A stretch of 52,620 nt of DNA from Gammaproteobacteria bacterium. Its GTDB lineage: Bacteria > Pseudomonadota > Gammaproteobacteria > JAUIAT01. The notes under the pieces are model-generated. The model ran no database searches, was not told where the DNA came from, and saw only the letters and a list, made by a program, of their open reading frames with translations. Made by a program: the position numbers and the translations under genes. Below, piece by piece: positions 9,420 through 19,438 of this stretch. Every line of letters begins with the position of its first letter. The first letter of the stretch is position 1. The DNA is taken from positions 1 to 52,620 of the forward strand of contig JAUIAT010000015.1 of the NCBI GenBank assembly GCA_030425295.1. Reading direction: 5' to 3'.

Positions 9420-11162
9420 ATGGAAGTTTTAATTCTTGTTTTATTGATAATATTTTTAATTAGTTCTGTCTTATTTGCCCCTGCTTTAGCCTTGTTCCCA
9501 AGGATTAGGTTAACTCCTATCAGTGCAAATGCTATACCTTTTGTCAGCATACTAATTTTAACGGCAATAGCTAGACTTCTCATTTCTTTAAATCTTTTTA
9601 ATTATGATTTTATGCTGCTAATTGCTGGCGGTTTTTTGGTGGTTTCCATATTGCGCCTTAAACGTATGACCACGTTTAGCCAGTGGAGTAGCTTTGATAA
9701 GAGAATTTTACTTTTAAATGTTGCAATTATTTCTCCTCTTTTTGTTTCTCAGGCCCTAAGTGCATTTTCAACCGCTGATGGCTTGAGTAGTTGGAATTAT
9801 TGGGCTTTGCATTACTATGAGCAAAAAATTCCTGAAAGTGGGGTGTTTTATCCGCAAATGTATTCAATTTTCCTTGCTGTTTGTTACAAGCTGCTTGGTT
9901 CATTTGATACGCAGGGGCCTGTTAAGGCATTACTTGCATTTTTTCCTTTGGTGCTGTTAAATTCAATAGCTTTTTCTATGAATAAAGACAAGTTTTTGTT
10001 GGTCCCGTATTTTCTGATTGCTTTATTTTCTATTTTTCCTTCCATTACAGTTTTGCCAGCTTTTAATTATTACCTTTGGGGTTATGCTGATCCCATGATG
10101 GCATCGGCATATGTTTCTGCTATAGCTTTTTTACTTGCTTACCTAAGAAATCGAGATGGGGCATCTTTATGGCTTATGGTAGTGTGCGCGGTTATCGCTT
10201 CACTTAGCAAGCAACCAGGTCTTATACTTGCATTATTTACAATACCATTGATTTTATTAATTGATATGAGCCGCAGCAAAAGGTTCGATGCTAAAGTATT
10301 TTCTGCTATTTGGCTTGTTATCTTGCCGGCCGTAACATGGATTTTATCTGCTAAAATTGGTTTTTATCATAATACTGCAGTTGTTAATCGCTCAATGTCT
10401 GGTGATGTTGGATTGATTGGGCTTTTTACTACTTTCTTTAAATCAGTTTTTAAATATTTTATTTTGCAGCCAGAAATTTTAGTTCTCTTTATTTTATCAA
10501 TTTTTAGTATAAAAAGAGATAATCACTTAAGGCTTATAATGTGGCTTTCGATTATGCCAGGTCTTATAATTTGGTTCCTATTTGGTTCTTATCACTTTAG
10601 ATTAGGGTTGCATGTGATTGGGCAAATGGCATTATTAATAGCGGCATCCAATTTCATGGTTTTTAGAGGCCATGATTTCTTTACTAAGTTTAACTCATCT
10701 AATTCAATTCGTAACTTGTCGTGGTTTTTTGTTGTAGTGGCAATAGCTGTATTTTTTGTTTTATTGATCAAACCTAGAGTGTTACACAAAAAATGGAATA
10801 TTGATGGTCATCACCCAGTAATGGACAGTTATGAAATAGTTTTACGAAGCAGCTTTGGTGATGGCGCAGATTATATTAAGAAAAATATATTTGAAAATGA
10901 TGTTGTGGTTATCGCACCTAACAGAATGATTGCTGGTGCTCTTTTTGGTAAGGCAAATATTTTGTTAGCAGCCTCAACCCCTAAAGAATTATTAACACAA
11001 ATTTCAAAGACTAAAGCCTCTTATATTTTTGATGCTGGTACAACAGCACAAGAACCCTCAAGGGCTTTGCGCTTAATTGTAAAAAGGAACTTAGATTTGT
11101 TTCAAGAAGTTCCTATGCCGAAGGCTTCTCATGGGTACAAATTGTACCTTATAAAACATTAG
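9420..11162 (+). CDS. Polytopic membrane protein, possible GT-C glycosyltransferase
   Basis: This 580-aa protein has about 11-13 predicted membrane segments and a soluble C-terminal domain (about residues 455-580). An extracytoplasmic loop after the third or fourth helix (FSTADGLSSWNYWALHYYEQ) and the motif WGYADPMMASAY resemble loops of GT-C glycosyltransferases that use polyprenyl-phosphate sugars. I do not recognise a named family. Context places it in lipid-linked glycan assembly. Its TAG stop (11160-11162) begins a degenerate copy of the MITE-like repeat. Confidence 0.6.
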   Translation: MEVLILVLLIIFLISSVLFAPALALFPRIRLTPISANAIPFVSILILTAIARLLISLNLFNYDFMLLIAGGFLVVSILRLKRMTTFSQWSSFDKRILLLNVAIISPLFVSQALSAFSTADGLSSWNYWALHYYEQKIPESGVFYPQMYSIFLAVCYKLLGSFDTQGPVKALLAFFPLVLLNSIAFSMNKDKFLLVPYFLIALFSIFPSITVLPAFNYYLWGYADPMMASAYVSAIAFLLAYLRNRDGASLWLMVVCAVIASLSKQPGLILALFTIPLILLIDMSRSKRFDAKVFSAIWLVILPAVTWILSAKIGFYHNTAVVNRSMSGDVGLIGLFTTFFKSVFKYFILQPEILVLFILSIFSIKRDNHLRLIMWLSIMPGLIIWFLFGSYHFRLGLHVIGQMALLIAASNFMVFRGHDFFTKFNSSNSIRNLSWFFVVVAIAVFFVLLIKPRVLHKKWNIDGHHPVMDSYEIVLRSSFGDGADYIKKNIFENDVVVIAPNRMIAGALFGKANILLAASTPKELLTQISKTKASYIFDAGTTAQEPSRALRLIVKRNLDLFQEVPMPKASHGYKLYLIKH

Positions 11163-11217
11163 GATCTTTTTTATGCTTTGTAATTTGCAGCTGTAAGACT
11201 AATTGTCAATAGACCCT
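11160..11217. repeat. Shortened MITE-like repeat relic
   Basis: The right part (11183-11217) matches the left terminal region of the full element at 23864-23897 read in reverse complement: TTTGCAGCTGTA is identical, followed by a close match to the terminal CAATTGTCAATAGACCCTA-type end. The left end, TAGGATCT, is a degenerate terminus and includes the stop codon of the upstream gene. An internal deletion would explain the 58-bp length. Confidence 0.6.
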
Positions 11218-11262
11218 ATTATTGTTATTCTTTCAGCAAGTTTTTGAATTGGATTATTTATT

Positions 11263-12216
11263 ATGGCAACTTCTAGAGTTCTTGTGACAGGTGGGGCTGG
11301 TTTTTTAGGCTCCCACCTTTGTGATTTATTAGTAAAAGAAGGTAAGTATGTTATCTGCTTAGATAATTTCTATACCGGCACCAAAAGTAATATTGAGCAT
11401 CTGGTTGATTTGCCAAATTTTGAGTTTCTAGAGCACGACATAATTAATTCAATAGATATTGAAGTTAACGAGATCTATAATTTGGCTTGCCCAGCGTCCC
11501 CAGTTCATTATCAAAAAGATGCGATTTATACTTGGAAAACTAGTGTTTTTGGTATGTACAACATGCTAGAACTTGCAAAGAAAAATAATGCAAGAATACT
11601 CCAGGCCTCAACTAGTGAAATATATGGAGACCCCGAGGTTCACCCCCAGGAAGAATCATATTGGGGAAACGTTAATCCCATTGGTATTAGGTCTTGCTAC
11701 GATGAGGGTAAAAGGGCAGCAGAAACTTTATGTTTTGATTATGCTCGCCAGCACGGTACTGATATTAGGGTTGTTAGAATTTTTAATACTTATGGCCCAC
11801 GCATGATGATTGATGATGGTAGAGTAGTTTCTAACTTCATTAAGCAAGCATTAGTGAATGAGGATATAACCCTTTACGGTGGAGGTTCTCAAACTAGATC
11901 GTTTTGCTACGTAAGCGATTTAATCCAAGGTTTTTTCAGTTTTATGGAATCAGAAAATGCAGGATCTGGCCCTTACAATCTAGGTAATCCTAATGAAATG
12001 ACTGTAAAAGAGCTTGCTCATGAGGTTCTTAATTTGATAGTTAATTCGAAATCAAAATTAGTTGATTTAGATTTGCCAATGGATGACCCAAAACAGCGTA
12101 AGCCAAATATTTCCGCAATAGCTTCTGCTCTTGGTTGGGAGCCAAAAGTTAAGCTTAAAGATGGCTTGAGATTAACTATTGAATCTATCGCTGAGAGATT
12201 GCATATAAAGCTATGA
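11263..12216 (+). CDS. uxs: UDP-glucuronate decarboxylase (UDP-xylose synthase)
   Basis: This 317-aa extended SDR enzyme decarboxylates UDP-glucuronate to UDP-xylose. It has the NAD motif GGAGFLGSH (10-18), a conserved [12 protein letters not shown] segment typical of UXS, the catalytic Tyr/Lys pair in [11 protein letters not shown], and [10 protein letters not shown]. Its substrate is supplied by Ugd at 19435 in the same locus. It shares a 4-nt ATGA overlap with the next gene. The uxs-ugd pair predicts xylose or a derived pentose in the glycan. Confidence 0.92.
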   Translation: MATSRVLVTGGAGFLGSHLCDLLVKEGKYVICLDNFYTGTKSNIEHLVDLPNFEFLEHDIINSIDIEVNEIYNLACPASPVHYQKDAIYTWKTSVFGMYNMLELAKKNNARILQASTSEIYGDPEVHPQEESYWGNVNPIGIRSCYDEGKRAAETLCFDYARQHGTDIRVVRIFNTYGPRMMIDDGRVVSNFIKQALVNEDITLYGGGSQTRSFCYVSDLIQGFFSFMESENAGSGPYNLGNPNEMTVKELAHEVLNLIVNSKSKLVDLDLPMDDPKQRKPNISAIASALGWEPKVKLKDGLRLTIESIAERLHIKL

Positions 12217-13256
12217 AGATATTATTTGTAGGAAGTATTCACGAGGGTAGTGAACCTGTTCAGCAAATTAATGCATTGACTGATTTAGGGCATAAGGTTG
12301 ATTCGGTAAGTGATACTCCATTCAACTTTGCTCCTGGGATAAACTATGAACCAAGTTTCATGGATCGAGTGCGGCATAAACTACTGATTCCCCTTGATAA
12401 AACGAAAATTAATTCTCGTTTAATTGATAAAGTTAAAGGATTTAAACCTGATATTATCTGGGTCGCTAAATCTATGGTTTTGAAGCCCAAGACCATCAAA
12501 ACAATCAAAAAATTATTCCCTGAAATTAAGTGGATTTGGTTTTCTGGTGATGATATGTATGCAAGGCATAACCAGTCACGTTGGTTCTTGCAGTGTTTGC
12601 CACTGTATGATGTTGTATTTACAACGAAAAGCTACAACTGTAATGAGGATGAATTGCCTTCTTTAGGTGCTAAAAAAGTAGTTTTCATACCCAAAAGCTT
12701 TGATCCAAATATGCATTTCCCAGTGGATATAGTAGATGAAGATTGCAAAAAACTTGGTGCAGAAGTTGGTTTTATAGGTACATTTGAGCTAGATAGAGCT
12801 CAAAAAATGCTTCATCTTGCGAAATGTGGTTATAAGGTGAGAGTTTGGGGTAACGGTTGGGATTCTTGGATAAATGAGCACCCAAATTTAATAATTGAAA
12901 ACAAACCTCTTTATAATGAAGATTTTCGTAAGTCTGTTTGTGCAACTAAAATTAATCTTTGTTTTTTAAGAAAGTTAAATCGTGATCTTCACACGAATAG
13001 AAGTATAGAAATACCAGCCTTTGCTGGCTTTATGTTGGCAGAGAGAAGCTCAGAGCATGAAGAGTTATTTGTTGATGGGGACGAAGCTGTTTTTTTTGAT
13101 ATTAATAATTTAGATGAGCTGGCTAATAAAGTAGATTATTATTTAAAGCACGATGAAGAAAGAAATAAAATTGCATCTAATGGACGTGAACGCTGTTTGA
13201 ACTCCGATTATTCAATGCAGGCTAGAGTCAAGGAAATGTTGGATAATATAGTATGA
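12213..13256 (+). CDS. CgeB-like glycosyltransferase
   Basis: This 347-aa cytoplasmic protein is similar in layout to CgeB/DUF3880-type glycosyltransferases. It has an N-terminal [15 protein letters not shown]ossmann half, then [12 protein letters not shown] and [13 protein letters not shown]-terminal GT1/GT4-like half contains [38 protein letters not shown] and [19 protein letters not shown]. It overlaps both neighbours by 4 nt (ATGA), indicating translational coupling. Donor and acceptor sugars are unknown. Confidence 0.78.
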   Translation: MKILFVGSIHEGSEPVQQINALTDLGHKVDSVSDTPFNFAPGINYEPSFMDRVRHKLLIPLDKTKINSRLIDKVKGFKPDIIWVAKSMVLKPKTIKTIKKLFPEIKWIWFSGDDMYARHNQSRWFLQCLPLYDVVFTTKSYNCNEDELPSLGAKKVVFIPKSFDPNMHFPVDIVDEDCKKLGAEVGFIGTFELDRAQKMLHLAKCGYKVRVWGNGWDSWINEHPNLIIENKPLYNEDFRKSVCATKINLCFLRKLNRDLHTNRSIEIPAFAGFMLAERSSEHEELFVDGDEAVFFDINNLDELANKVDYYLKHDEERNKIASNGRERCLNSDYSMQARVKEMLDNIV

Positions 13257-14404
13257 CTAAGCGTCATGTTTTAATCTTTGCACAGCACTATGTTCCAGGA
13301 TTTAAGGCTGGTGGTCCAGTTAGATCAATTAAAAACCTGGTTGCAAAATTAAACTCAGAATTCAAGTTTACCATAATAACATCCGATCGAGACTTTGGTG
13401 ACGATAAGCCCTATTCTAATGTTAAGGTAAATCAGCAGATAGAAACATCAGAGTGTGACATATATTATTTATCTTCTGATAAGCAAAGTATGTCAGAGAT
13501 GCAAAATTTAATTAATCGCATTAAGCCTGATGTTATATATCTTAATAGTTTGTTTGGTTTTCGTTTTAGTGTTCAGGTGGCTTTTTTAAATAGGGTAGGA
13601 AGGATTGATTGCCCCATGATTGTTGCCCCTAGAGGTGAATTAGGTCTAGGCGCCTTGAAAATAAAGTTTTTAAAAAAGAAATTGTTTTTATTTTTTGCAA
13701 AAGTATTTGGGTTATATAAAAAAATAGTTTGGCAAGCTACTTCAAATGATGAAGTTTTAGATATAAAGAGACAATTTGGTTCCAATATTAAATTTTTTCA
13801 AGCGACAAATATTTCTTCGACTTGCGAAATTAATGATAAATTTCCCGTAAAAGAACAAAACGCACTTAGCTTGGCGTTTGTTTCAAGAATCTCTAGAAAA
13901 AAGCAACTTGATTACGCTCTTAAAGTGCTCAGTAAAGTTAGATATCCAATGCAAATGGACATTTATGGGCCCCTTGAAGATAAAGAATATTGGGCTGAAT
14001 GTTTGAGTCTAATAAATGAGTTGCCAGATTTTGTCACAGTAAACTATATTGGAGTATTGGCGCCCGAAAAGGTGGGGTCCACGCTTATAAAGTACGATGC
14101 TTTTTTATTGCCAACTTTAAATGAGAATTTTGGCCATATTATTTTTGAGGCATTACTGAGTGGGTGTGTCCCAATTATTAGTGACCAATGCCCTTGGAAA
14201 GACCTAAAAAAACATAATGCTGGTTGGGTTATATCATTAAGTCACCAAGATAAGTATATAGATTCGCTAGAGTTTCTGTATTTAATGGATTCTGATTCTC
14301 ACCAAAACATACGAATCAATGCTAGGAACTATGCGTTGAAATATTTAAATAAAGAATCTACAGAGATTGATAAATATAGAATTGCATTTTCAGATGTAAG
14401 CTGA
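13253..14404 (+). CDS. GT4-family glycosyltransferase
   Basis: This 383-aa GT-B-fold retaining glycosyltransferase has an N-terminal acceptor domain with a Gly-rich loop (FKAGGPVRSIKNL), then LAFVSRISRKKQLDYAL opening the donor domain. The E-x7-E type region is NENFGHIIFEALLSGCVPII (both Glu residues present). It is coupled by a 4-nt overlap to the CgeB-like gene and is the last + strand gene before one opposite-strand gene. The sugar is not predictable. Confidence 0.85.
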   Translation: MTKRHVLIFAQHYVPGFKAGGPVRSIKNLVAKLNSEFKFTIITSDRDFGDDKPYSNVKVNQQIETSECDIYYLSSDKQSMSEMQNLINRIKPDVIYLNSLFGFRFSVQVAFLNRVGRIDCPMIVAPRGELGLGALKIKFLKKKLFLFFAKVFGLYKKIVWQATSNDEVLDIKRQFGSNIKFFQATNISSTCEINDKFPVKEQNALSLAFVSRISRKKQLDYALKVLSKVRYPMQMDIYGPLEDKEYWAECLSLINELPDFVTVNYIGVLAPEKVGSTLIKYDAFLLPTLNENFGHIIFEALLSGCVPIISDQCPWKDLKKHNAGWVISLSHQDKYIDSLEFLYLMDSDSHQNIRINARNYALKYLNKESTEIDKYRIAFSDVS

Positions 14405-14418
14405 ATTACCAACAGATC

Positions 14419-15474
14419 TTAATGTTTCTTAAAAATAATATACCTTTGAGCTGTAAAGTTAACTGCTATCATCATGATATCTACCATTATTTTGAGTGCA
14501 ATTATTGGTAAATTTGTGTGCGCATGGAGTATTCTTAGTGTTAGGTATGCGGTAAGTAATACACCGCACGAAAGAGCTGCATATTGCATTATTTCTTTCT
14601 TTATGTTTTTTGTTTCAATTGCTTTATGAACTACAAATTTATTAAAGTAAAAGTTGAAAGCCCCGGATGTTATTCTCGCAAACAGTAAGCTGCCAAATAT
14701 ATTATTGCTTGAGAAAAATAGTATAGTAAAAATTACCCAGTCAATAATTGCGGATGTTCCGCCAATAATTAAAAATTTAAAAAATACAAAGTAAATTCTT
14801 GCTGAGTCAACAACAGGGTTAAAGTGAGATGATGCATTGTCATCAATATAAACAGTTTGGATATTAATTTGCTTAATTGGAAATTTTTCAGTCACAAGCT
14901 TAATTAAACATTCCATTTCAAATTCATATTTATCATATTGAATTTCTAGTAATTTGGGTATTATTTGTGTTGGGATTCCTCTTAAACCGGTTTGAGTATC
15001 TCTTATATCTTTTTTGTATTTGAATTTAAAAAGCTTGCGAGAGATCTCATTGCCAATTTTGCTGCGAAAAGGCGTTGTTTTATCAAACTTTCTCACTCCA
15101 AGAACAAAAGTATTTTCGTTTTCTGATAGTTCGTTGGCAATTTTTTTAATATCTGATGGCAAGTGCTGGCCGTCAGAATCAGCTGTAATTACAGATTTAA
15201 TTGAGGGGCTGTTTTCTTTTATGTATTTTAAGCCAGTTTTTAGGGCATCTCCTTTGCCGTGATTTTGCTCGTGGGTTATAAGCTTTACATTTGTCGATAT
15301 TTTCGCCGATGAAGCAAATATATCTTTATACTTGTTGCCTGAGCCATCATCAACAATAACTATCTCAGCATATTTGTCGTTATTTAATTCGTCAATAAGG
15401 GTTGTTAGTGCTTGTGTTGGTTCGTATGTGGGGATTAAAATAGCAATGTTTTTAAAGGAATTTGTCTTTTTCAT
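14419..15474 (-). CDS. GT2 glycosyltransferase fused to a GtrA-like membrane domain
   Basis: In this 351-aa protein, residues 8-230 form a GT-A domain of the DPM1/GtrB type: AILIPTYEPTQAL, IVIVDDGSG, NHGKGDALKTGL, ADSDGQHLP. Residues 235-350 form a four-helix GtrA-like domain (FFKFLIIGGTSAIIDW, FNFYFNKFVVHK). GtrB makes polyprenyl-phosphate-linked sugar and GtrA flips it, so this fusion may do both. It is the only minus-strand gene in the locus and its start overlaps the most upstream possible start of the divergent heparinase-like gene. Confidence 0.85.
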   Translation of the reverse strand: MKKTNSFKNIAILIPTYEPTQALTTLIDELNNDKYAEIVIVDDGSGNKYKDIFASSAKISTNVKLITHEQNHGKGDALKTGLKYIKENSPSIKSVITADSDGQHLPSDIKKIANELSENENTFVLGVRKFDKTTPFRSKIGNEISRKLFKFKYKKDIRDTQTGLRGIPTQIIPKLLEIQYDKYEFEMECLIKLVTEKFPIKQINIQTVYIDDNASSHFNPVVDSARIYFVFFKFLIIGGTSAIIDWVIFTILFFSSNNIFGSLLFARITSGAFNFYFNKFVVHKAIETKNIKKEIMQYAALSCGVLLTAYLTLRILHAHTNLPIIALKIMVDIMMIAVNFTAQRYIIFKKH

Positions 15475-15512
15475 TTAGGGGGGGTGACTCCATCTTTACA
15501 TCAGCATTCTAC

Positions 15513-17156
15513 ATGAAAATTAAAACTATAACCAATAAGTTTCTGCTGTATTTTCATACGCTGAGATATATGAAGTTAAAACAAATTGTTTGGCAGCTCT
15601 GGTATAGATTTTATTGTCCTAGGTATAGAAAACTTAGCTTTGAGGCATTGCGACCTCAAACATCATCGTGGGTTGCCTCTATTAAAAAGAAGCGGTGCTT
15701 AAATCTGAAGGATGAATCTTTCTACTTTGCTGGAGTTTCACAACCTATTCAAGGTGTTTATGATCTGCAAATAGACAAAAAAACAAATAAGCTTTGGCAT
15801 TATCATCTGCAATATATGGATTATATTGATAGTTCAGATCTTACGGATAGCTTAAAGCAACAATTAATCTTGGGGTGGATAGAAAAAAATCCTCCAACTT
15901 CATGTATATCTTGGGATCCATACCCAATTTCAAGAAGGGTAGTCAATTGGATTAAGTGGCTTGTAGAATTTAAAATTGAAAATGAAACTATTTGTAATAG
16001 CCTTTGTTCTCAGGTCGATTTTTTATCGAGACGTCTTGAATATCATATTTTAGGTAACCATCTATTTGCTAATGCAAAGGCATTGATTTTTGCAGGGATG
16101 TTTTTTGAATTTGATCTTGCTGATAAATGGTTAGCAAAAGGTTTGAAAATATTTAAAAATGAACTAAAAAAGCAGTTTTTAGAAGATGGTGCTCACTTTG
16201 AGTTAAGCCCTATGTATCACTCCATAATGCTCGAGGATATCCTAGATATTGTTAATATAATGACCGTATATGGAGTTGATTCTAAGGGTTATATTTCACA
16301 AAAATCAATTGCTGCAAAATTATCATGGCTTAAATATATGAGCCATCCCGATGGAGATATTTCATTTTTTAATGACTCTATGTTCAATATGTCTGCGAAT
16401 TATGAGGGGCTGGCTGACTATGCCTCTAGATTAGGATTTTCTAATAAAGGTTTAGAGGTTAACCATGACACATCTGGGTATATTAAATTAGTAAATAATA
16501 AAGTTACTTTAATTGCGGATGTAGCTAAAATTGGTCCAGATTATCTTCCCGGGCATGCCCACGCTGATACTTTGAGTTTTGAGTGTTCGATTAATGGCGA
16601 TAGAGTTTTGGTTAACTCTGGAGTTTCTACTTACGATATTTCAGAGCAGAGACTTTATGACCGAGGCACGTCTTCGCACAACACTTTGATTGTTAACGGT
16701 AGTAATTCATCTCAGGTCTGGTCTAGTTTTCGAGTTGCGAAAAGAGCTGCGGTTAAAAATATTAAGATTTCGAGAAGTGGTCGACAAAGCACTGTATCTG
16801 CAGAGCATAATGGTTATTATGCTAATTTTGGAACAATCCATAAAAGAACTTGGCGATTAAGGTCAAGTTGCTTGGGTATATTTGATGAGATTCGTGGCTC
16901 TAACACGCACGATATTACAGTTTTTTTTCATTTTCATCCTGAGGTAAATGTAATAAAGATTGTAAATAGTAGTTTTTCATTGGTGAGAAATGAAGTTGAG
17001 ATTGCCCGTATTTGTATTGATTCTAAACTCAATGTAGAATTAGAGCAGTTTGATTTTCACCCTGAGCTGGGTGTTAACTTAAAGGCTTATAGGCTTGTTT
17101 GCTCTGCTAAATTAGCCTTGCCTGATAAATTAGTCCATAAAATTACACTAAAGTGA
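15513..17156 (+). CDS. Heparinase II/III family protein
   Basis: This protein is about 547 aa from the ATG at 15513; starts at 15462 (inside the divergent gene) or 15570 are also possible. The N-terminal half is an alpha/alpha toroid (LGNHLFANAKALIFAGMFFE, FELSPMYHSIMLEDILDI). The C-terminal half is a heparinase II/III beta domain with GHAHADTLSFECSINGDRV and SGVSTYD. Such proteins are polysaccharide lyases but recur in O-antigen and capsule loci next to WbuB-like transferases, where editing or release of the polymer is suspected. No signal peptide is obvious. Confidence 0.85.
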   Translation: MKIKTITNKFLLYFHTLRYMKLKQIVWQLWYRFYCPRYRKLSFEALRPQTSSWVASIKKKRCLNLKDESFYFAGVSQPIQGVYDLQIDKKTNKLWHYHLQYMDYIDSSDLTDSLKQQLILGWIEKNPPTSCISWDPYPISRRVVNWIKWLVEFKIENETICNSLCSQVDFLSRRLEYHILGNHLFANAKALIFAGMFFEFDLADKWLAKGLKIFKNELKKQFLEDGAHFELSPMYHSIMLEDILDIVNIMTVYGVDSKGYISQKSIAAKLSWLKYMSHPDGDISFFNDSMFNMSANYEGLADYASRLGFSNKGLEVNHDTSGYIKLVNNKVTLIADVAKIGPDYLPGHAHADTLSFECSINGDRVLVNSGVSTYDISEQRLYDRGTSSHNTLIVNGSNSSQVWSSFRVAKRAAVKNIKISRSGRQSTVSAEHNGYYANFGTIHKRTWRLRSSCLGIFDEIRGSNTHDITVFFHFHPEVNVIKIVNSSFSLVRNEVEIARICIDSKLNVELEQFDFHPELGVNLKAYRLVCSAKLALPDKLVHKITLK

Positions 17157-17162
17157 TCAATA

Positions 17163-18395
17163 ATGCATATATTGTTTTTGACAGACAATTTTCCTCCAGA
17201 GGTTAACGCCTCAGCCAGTCGTGTATATGAGAGGGCTAGATACTGGATAGAATGGGGTTGCAAAGTTACAGTTTTAACTTGCGTACCAAATTTTCCTGAG
17301 GGCGAAATCTTTCAGGGTTACGACAATAAGTGGGTCCAAGAAGAGAATATTGATGGCATAAGAGTAATTCGTGTTAAAACTTATATGGCTCCAAATAAGG
17401 GAATTATTCTTAGAACACTGGATTACGTTAGCTATATGTTTATGGCTATTTTCTTCAGTTATAAAGTTAACAAGCCTGATGTTGTTGTTGCGACATCTCC
17501 ACAGTTTTTTGCCGGCTTTGCCGGCTGGATTGTCTCCCTCTTTAAAAAAAGACCTTTTGTTCTGGAGCTAGGTGATTTGTGGCCGGCATCTATTGCAGCT
17601 GTTGGTGCTATGAAATCAAAGTATGTAATGAAGCCTCTTGAGGCTTTGGAGAAGTTTTTATACAGAAGGGCTGATACAATTATTCCCGTCACGCGATCTT
17701 TTAAGAAAAATTTAGAGGGTCGCGGGATTGATCCTAATAAAATGACTGTCGTTAGAAATGGGGTTGATCTTAAAATTCATAGACCAAGCGATAAAAAATT
17801 TGTTGACTCATTGCGTAATGAATTAAATTTAAAAGGTAAATTTGTTATAGGTTATCTTGGAACACTTGGCATGGCTCATGGCTTAGAAAACGTAGTATTT
17901 GCAGCTGAAAAATTAAAATCTAATAAAGATGTTATGTTTTTATTTGTTGGTAATGGTGCTGAGCGAGATAAATTAGTTCAAATGGTAGATGACAAAAAGC
18001 TTGCTAATATTATGTTTATTCCTCGCCAACCTAAGAATAAAATTTCTGGCTATTGGGGTATATGTGATGTAGCTCTTGTCCATTTGAAAAATAATAAAGT
18101 TTTTTCTGAAGTTATACCTTCCAAGATATTCGAAGCAATGGCTATGAGGAAACCAATTATAATGGTCGGACCAATTGGCGAGGCAACTGAAATAATAAAA
18201 AATGAGAAGGTTGGTCTTGTGGTGGAGCCTGATGATCCTGCTAAGCTAGCTAATGCAGTTTTGCAAATGCAAAATAATCCTGCTTTGAATAATTTTGCAA
18301 CTAACTCTTCCGACTCTGCTCCTAGATACAGTCGGGAAAAGCAAGCTAGGGATGTGCTTAAGGTATTAGAGAGTGTTGAAAGGAATTCTAATTAA
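17163..18395 (+). CDS. WbuB-like GT4 glycosyltransferase
   Basis: This 410-aa GT-B glycosyltransferase begins with LFLTDNFPPEVNASASRVYE and includes TVLTCVPNFPEGEIFQGYDN, both characteristic of the WbuB group (L-fucosamine-type transferases of O-antigen loci). The donor domain includes VIGYLGTLGMAHGLENVV and the E-x7-E region PSKIFEAMAMRKPIIM. Its stop overlaps the start of the wecA-like gene (TAATG). WbuB enzymes commonly add the second sugar onto an undecaprenyl-linked HexNAc, which suits the next gene. Confidence 0.88.
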   Translation: MHILFLTDNFPPEVNASASRVYERARYWIEWGCKVTVLTCVPNFPEGEIFQGYDNKWVQEENIDGIRVIRVKTYMAPNKGIILRTLDYVSYMFMAIFFSYKVNKPDVVVATSPQFFAGFAGWIVSLFKKRPFVLELGDLWPASIAAVGAMKSKYVMKPLEALEKFLYRRADTIIPVTRSFKKNLEGRGIDPNKMTVVRNGVDLKIHRPSDKKFVDSLRNELNLKGKFVIGYLGTLGMAHGLENVVFAAEKLKSNKDVMFLFVGNGAERDKLVQMVDDKKLANIMFIPRQPKNKISGYWGICDVALVHLKNNKVFSEVIPSKIFEAMAMRKPIIMVGPIGEATEIIKNEKVGLVVEPDDPAKLANAVLQMQNNPALNNFATNSSDSAPRYSREKQARDVLKVLESVERNSN

Positions 18396-19438
18396 TGAAT
18401 GTGATAATTTGTATCTTGATTGCTATGGTTGCGACTTGGGTTTCGATTCACTATGCATCTAGAGTTGCTCTGCGTATTGACTTGGTTGATATTCCTGGCG
18501 GCAGGAAAAAACATGCTCATCCTGTGCCTTTAGTCGGTGGGATTTCAGTATTTTTTGGTTTTGTATTATCCACCTCTTTTCTCTCTGACTCCCTAAATGA
18601 TCTTAGGTCATTCTTTATTGCTTCTGGTTTGCTTATATTTACAGGTGTGCTTGATGACTTTAAGGAGCTTGAAGCCAAGCCTAGACTTTTGATGCAAGTT
18701 TTTGTCGCGTTATTACTAACTTTATGGGGCGGCAATGTTATAACTAGCTTTGGTAATATTTTTGGCTTTGGTGAGATTAGCATGCCCTATTGGGTAGGGC
18801 TTTGTTTTTCAGTTTTTGCAATAATTGCAATGATTAATGCATTTAATATGCTTGATGGCTTAGATGGTTTAAGCAGTAGCGTTGGTCTTTCGCAGGTTTT
18901 TAGTTGTTCTGTAATTGCTTTTTGTGCAGGATTAACTCGGGACTTTAGTCTTCTAATTATATTTATGTCTTGTTTGTTAGTTTTTCTATATTTCAACTTT
19001 CCTTGGGTTAAAAAATCTCATGCTAAAGTTTTTATGGGAGATGCTGGTAGTATGTTTTTAGGCTGCGCTTTGGCTTGGTTTTCTCTCTGGATTCCTAAGT
19101 TTAGTAATTATGATGTTCATCCTGTTCTAATGTTGTGGGTTTTATTTCTCCCGATTGTGGATACTATTCAAGTTGTTGTTTACCGAATTTTGAAAGGAAA
19201 TTCTCCTATGGAGGCTGATAGAGAGCACTTGCATCATCTGCTTTTGTCTGTAGGTTTTCATAAAAGGCATGTAACAATATTTATGTTTATAATTAGCTTA
19301 TTCATGGGGTCGATGGGTATCTTGGGTTATGTATGCGATATTTCACAGCCTTTAATGTTTTATAGTTTTGTTTTTTTTGTTGCTGCATATCTTGTGGCTA
19401 CTTTTTATTTGAGAAAGGTAAGAGGAATTTCTGAATGA
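18395..19438 (+). CDS. wecA: WecA-type undecaprenyl-phosphate HexNAc-1-P transferase
   Basis: This 347-aa polytopic membrane enzyme of the polyprenyl-phosphate N-acetylhexosamine-1-phosphate transferase family starts glycan synthesis on undecaprenyl phosphate. Motifs: DIPGGRKKHAHPVPLVGG (about 31-48), GVLDDFKELEAKPRLL (Asp pair), NAFNMLDGLDGLS, VFMGDAGSMFLG and the cytosolic HHLLLSVGF loop. About ten membrane helices are present. GlcNAc is the default WecA substrate, but WbpL-like use of FucNAc or QuiNAc cannot be excluded. It overlaps ugd by 4 nt. Confidence 0.9.
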   Translation: MNVIICILIAMVATWVSIHYASRVALRIDLVDIPGGRKKHAHPVPLVGGISVFFGFVLSTSFLSDSLNDLRSFFIASGLLIFTGVLDDFKELEAKPRLLMQVFVALLLTLWGGNVITSFGNIFGFGEISMPYWVGLCFSVFAIIAMINAFNMLDGLDGLSSSVGLSQVFSCSVIAFCAGLTRDFSLLIIFMSCLLVFLYFNFPWVKKSHAKVFMGDAGSMFLGCALAWFSLWIPKFSNYDVHPVLMLWVLFLPIVDTIQVVVYRILKGNSPMEADREHLHHLLLSVGFHKRHVTIFMFIISLFMGSMGILGYVCDISQPLMFYSFVFFVAAYLVATFYLRKVRGISE

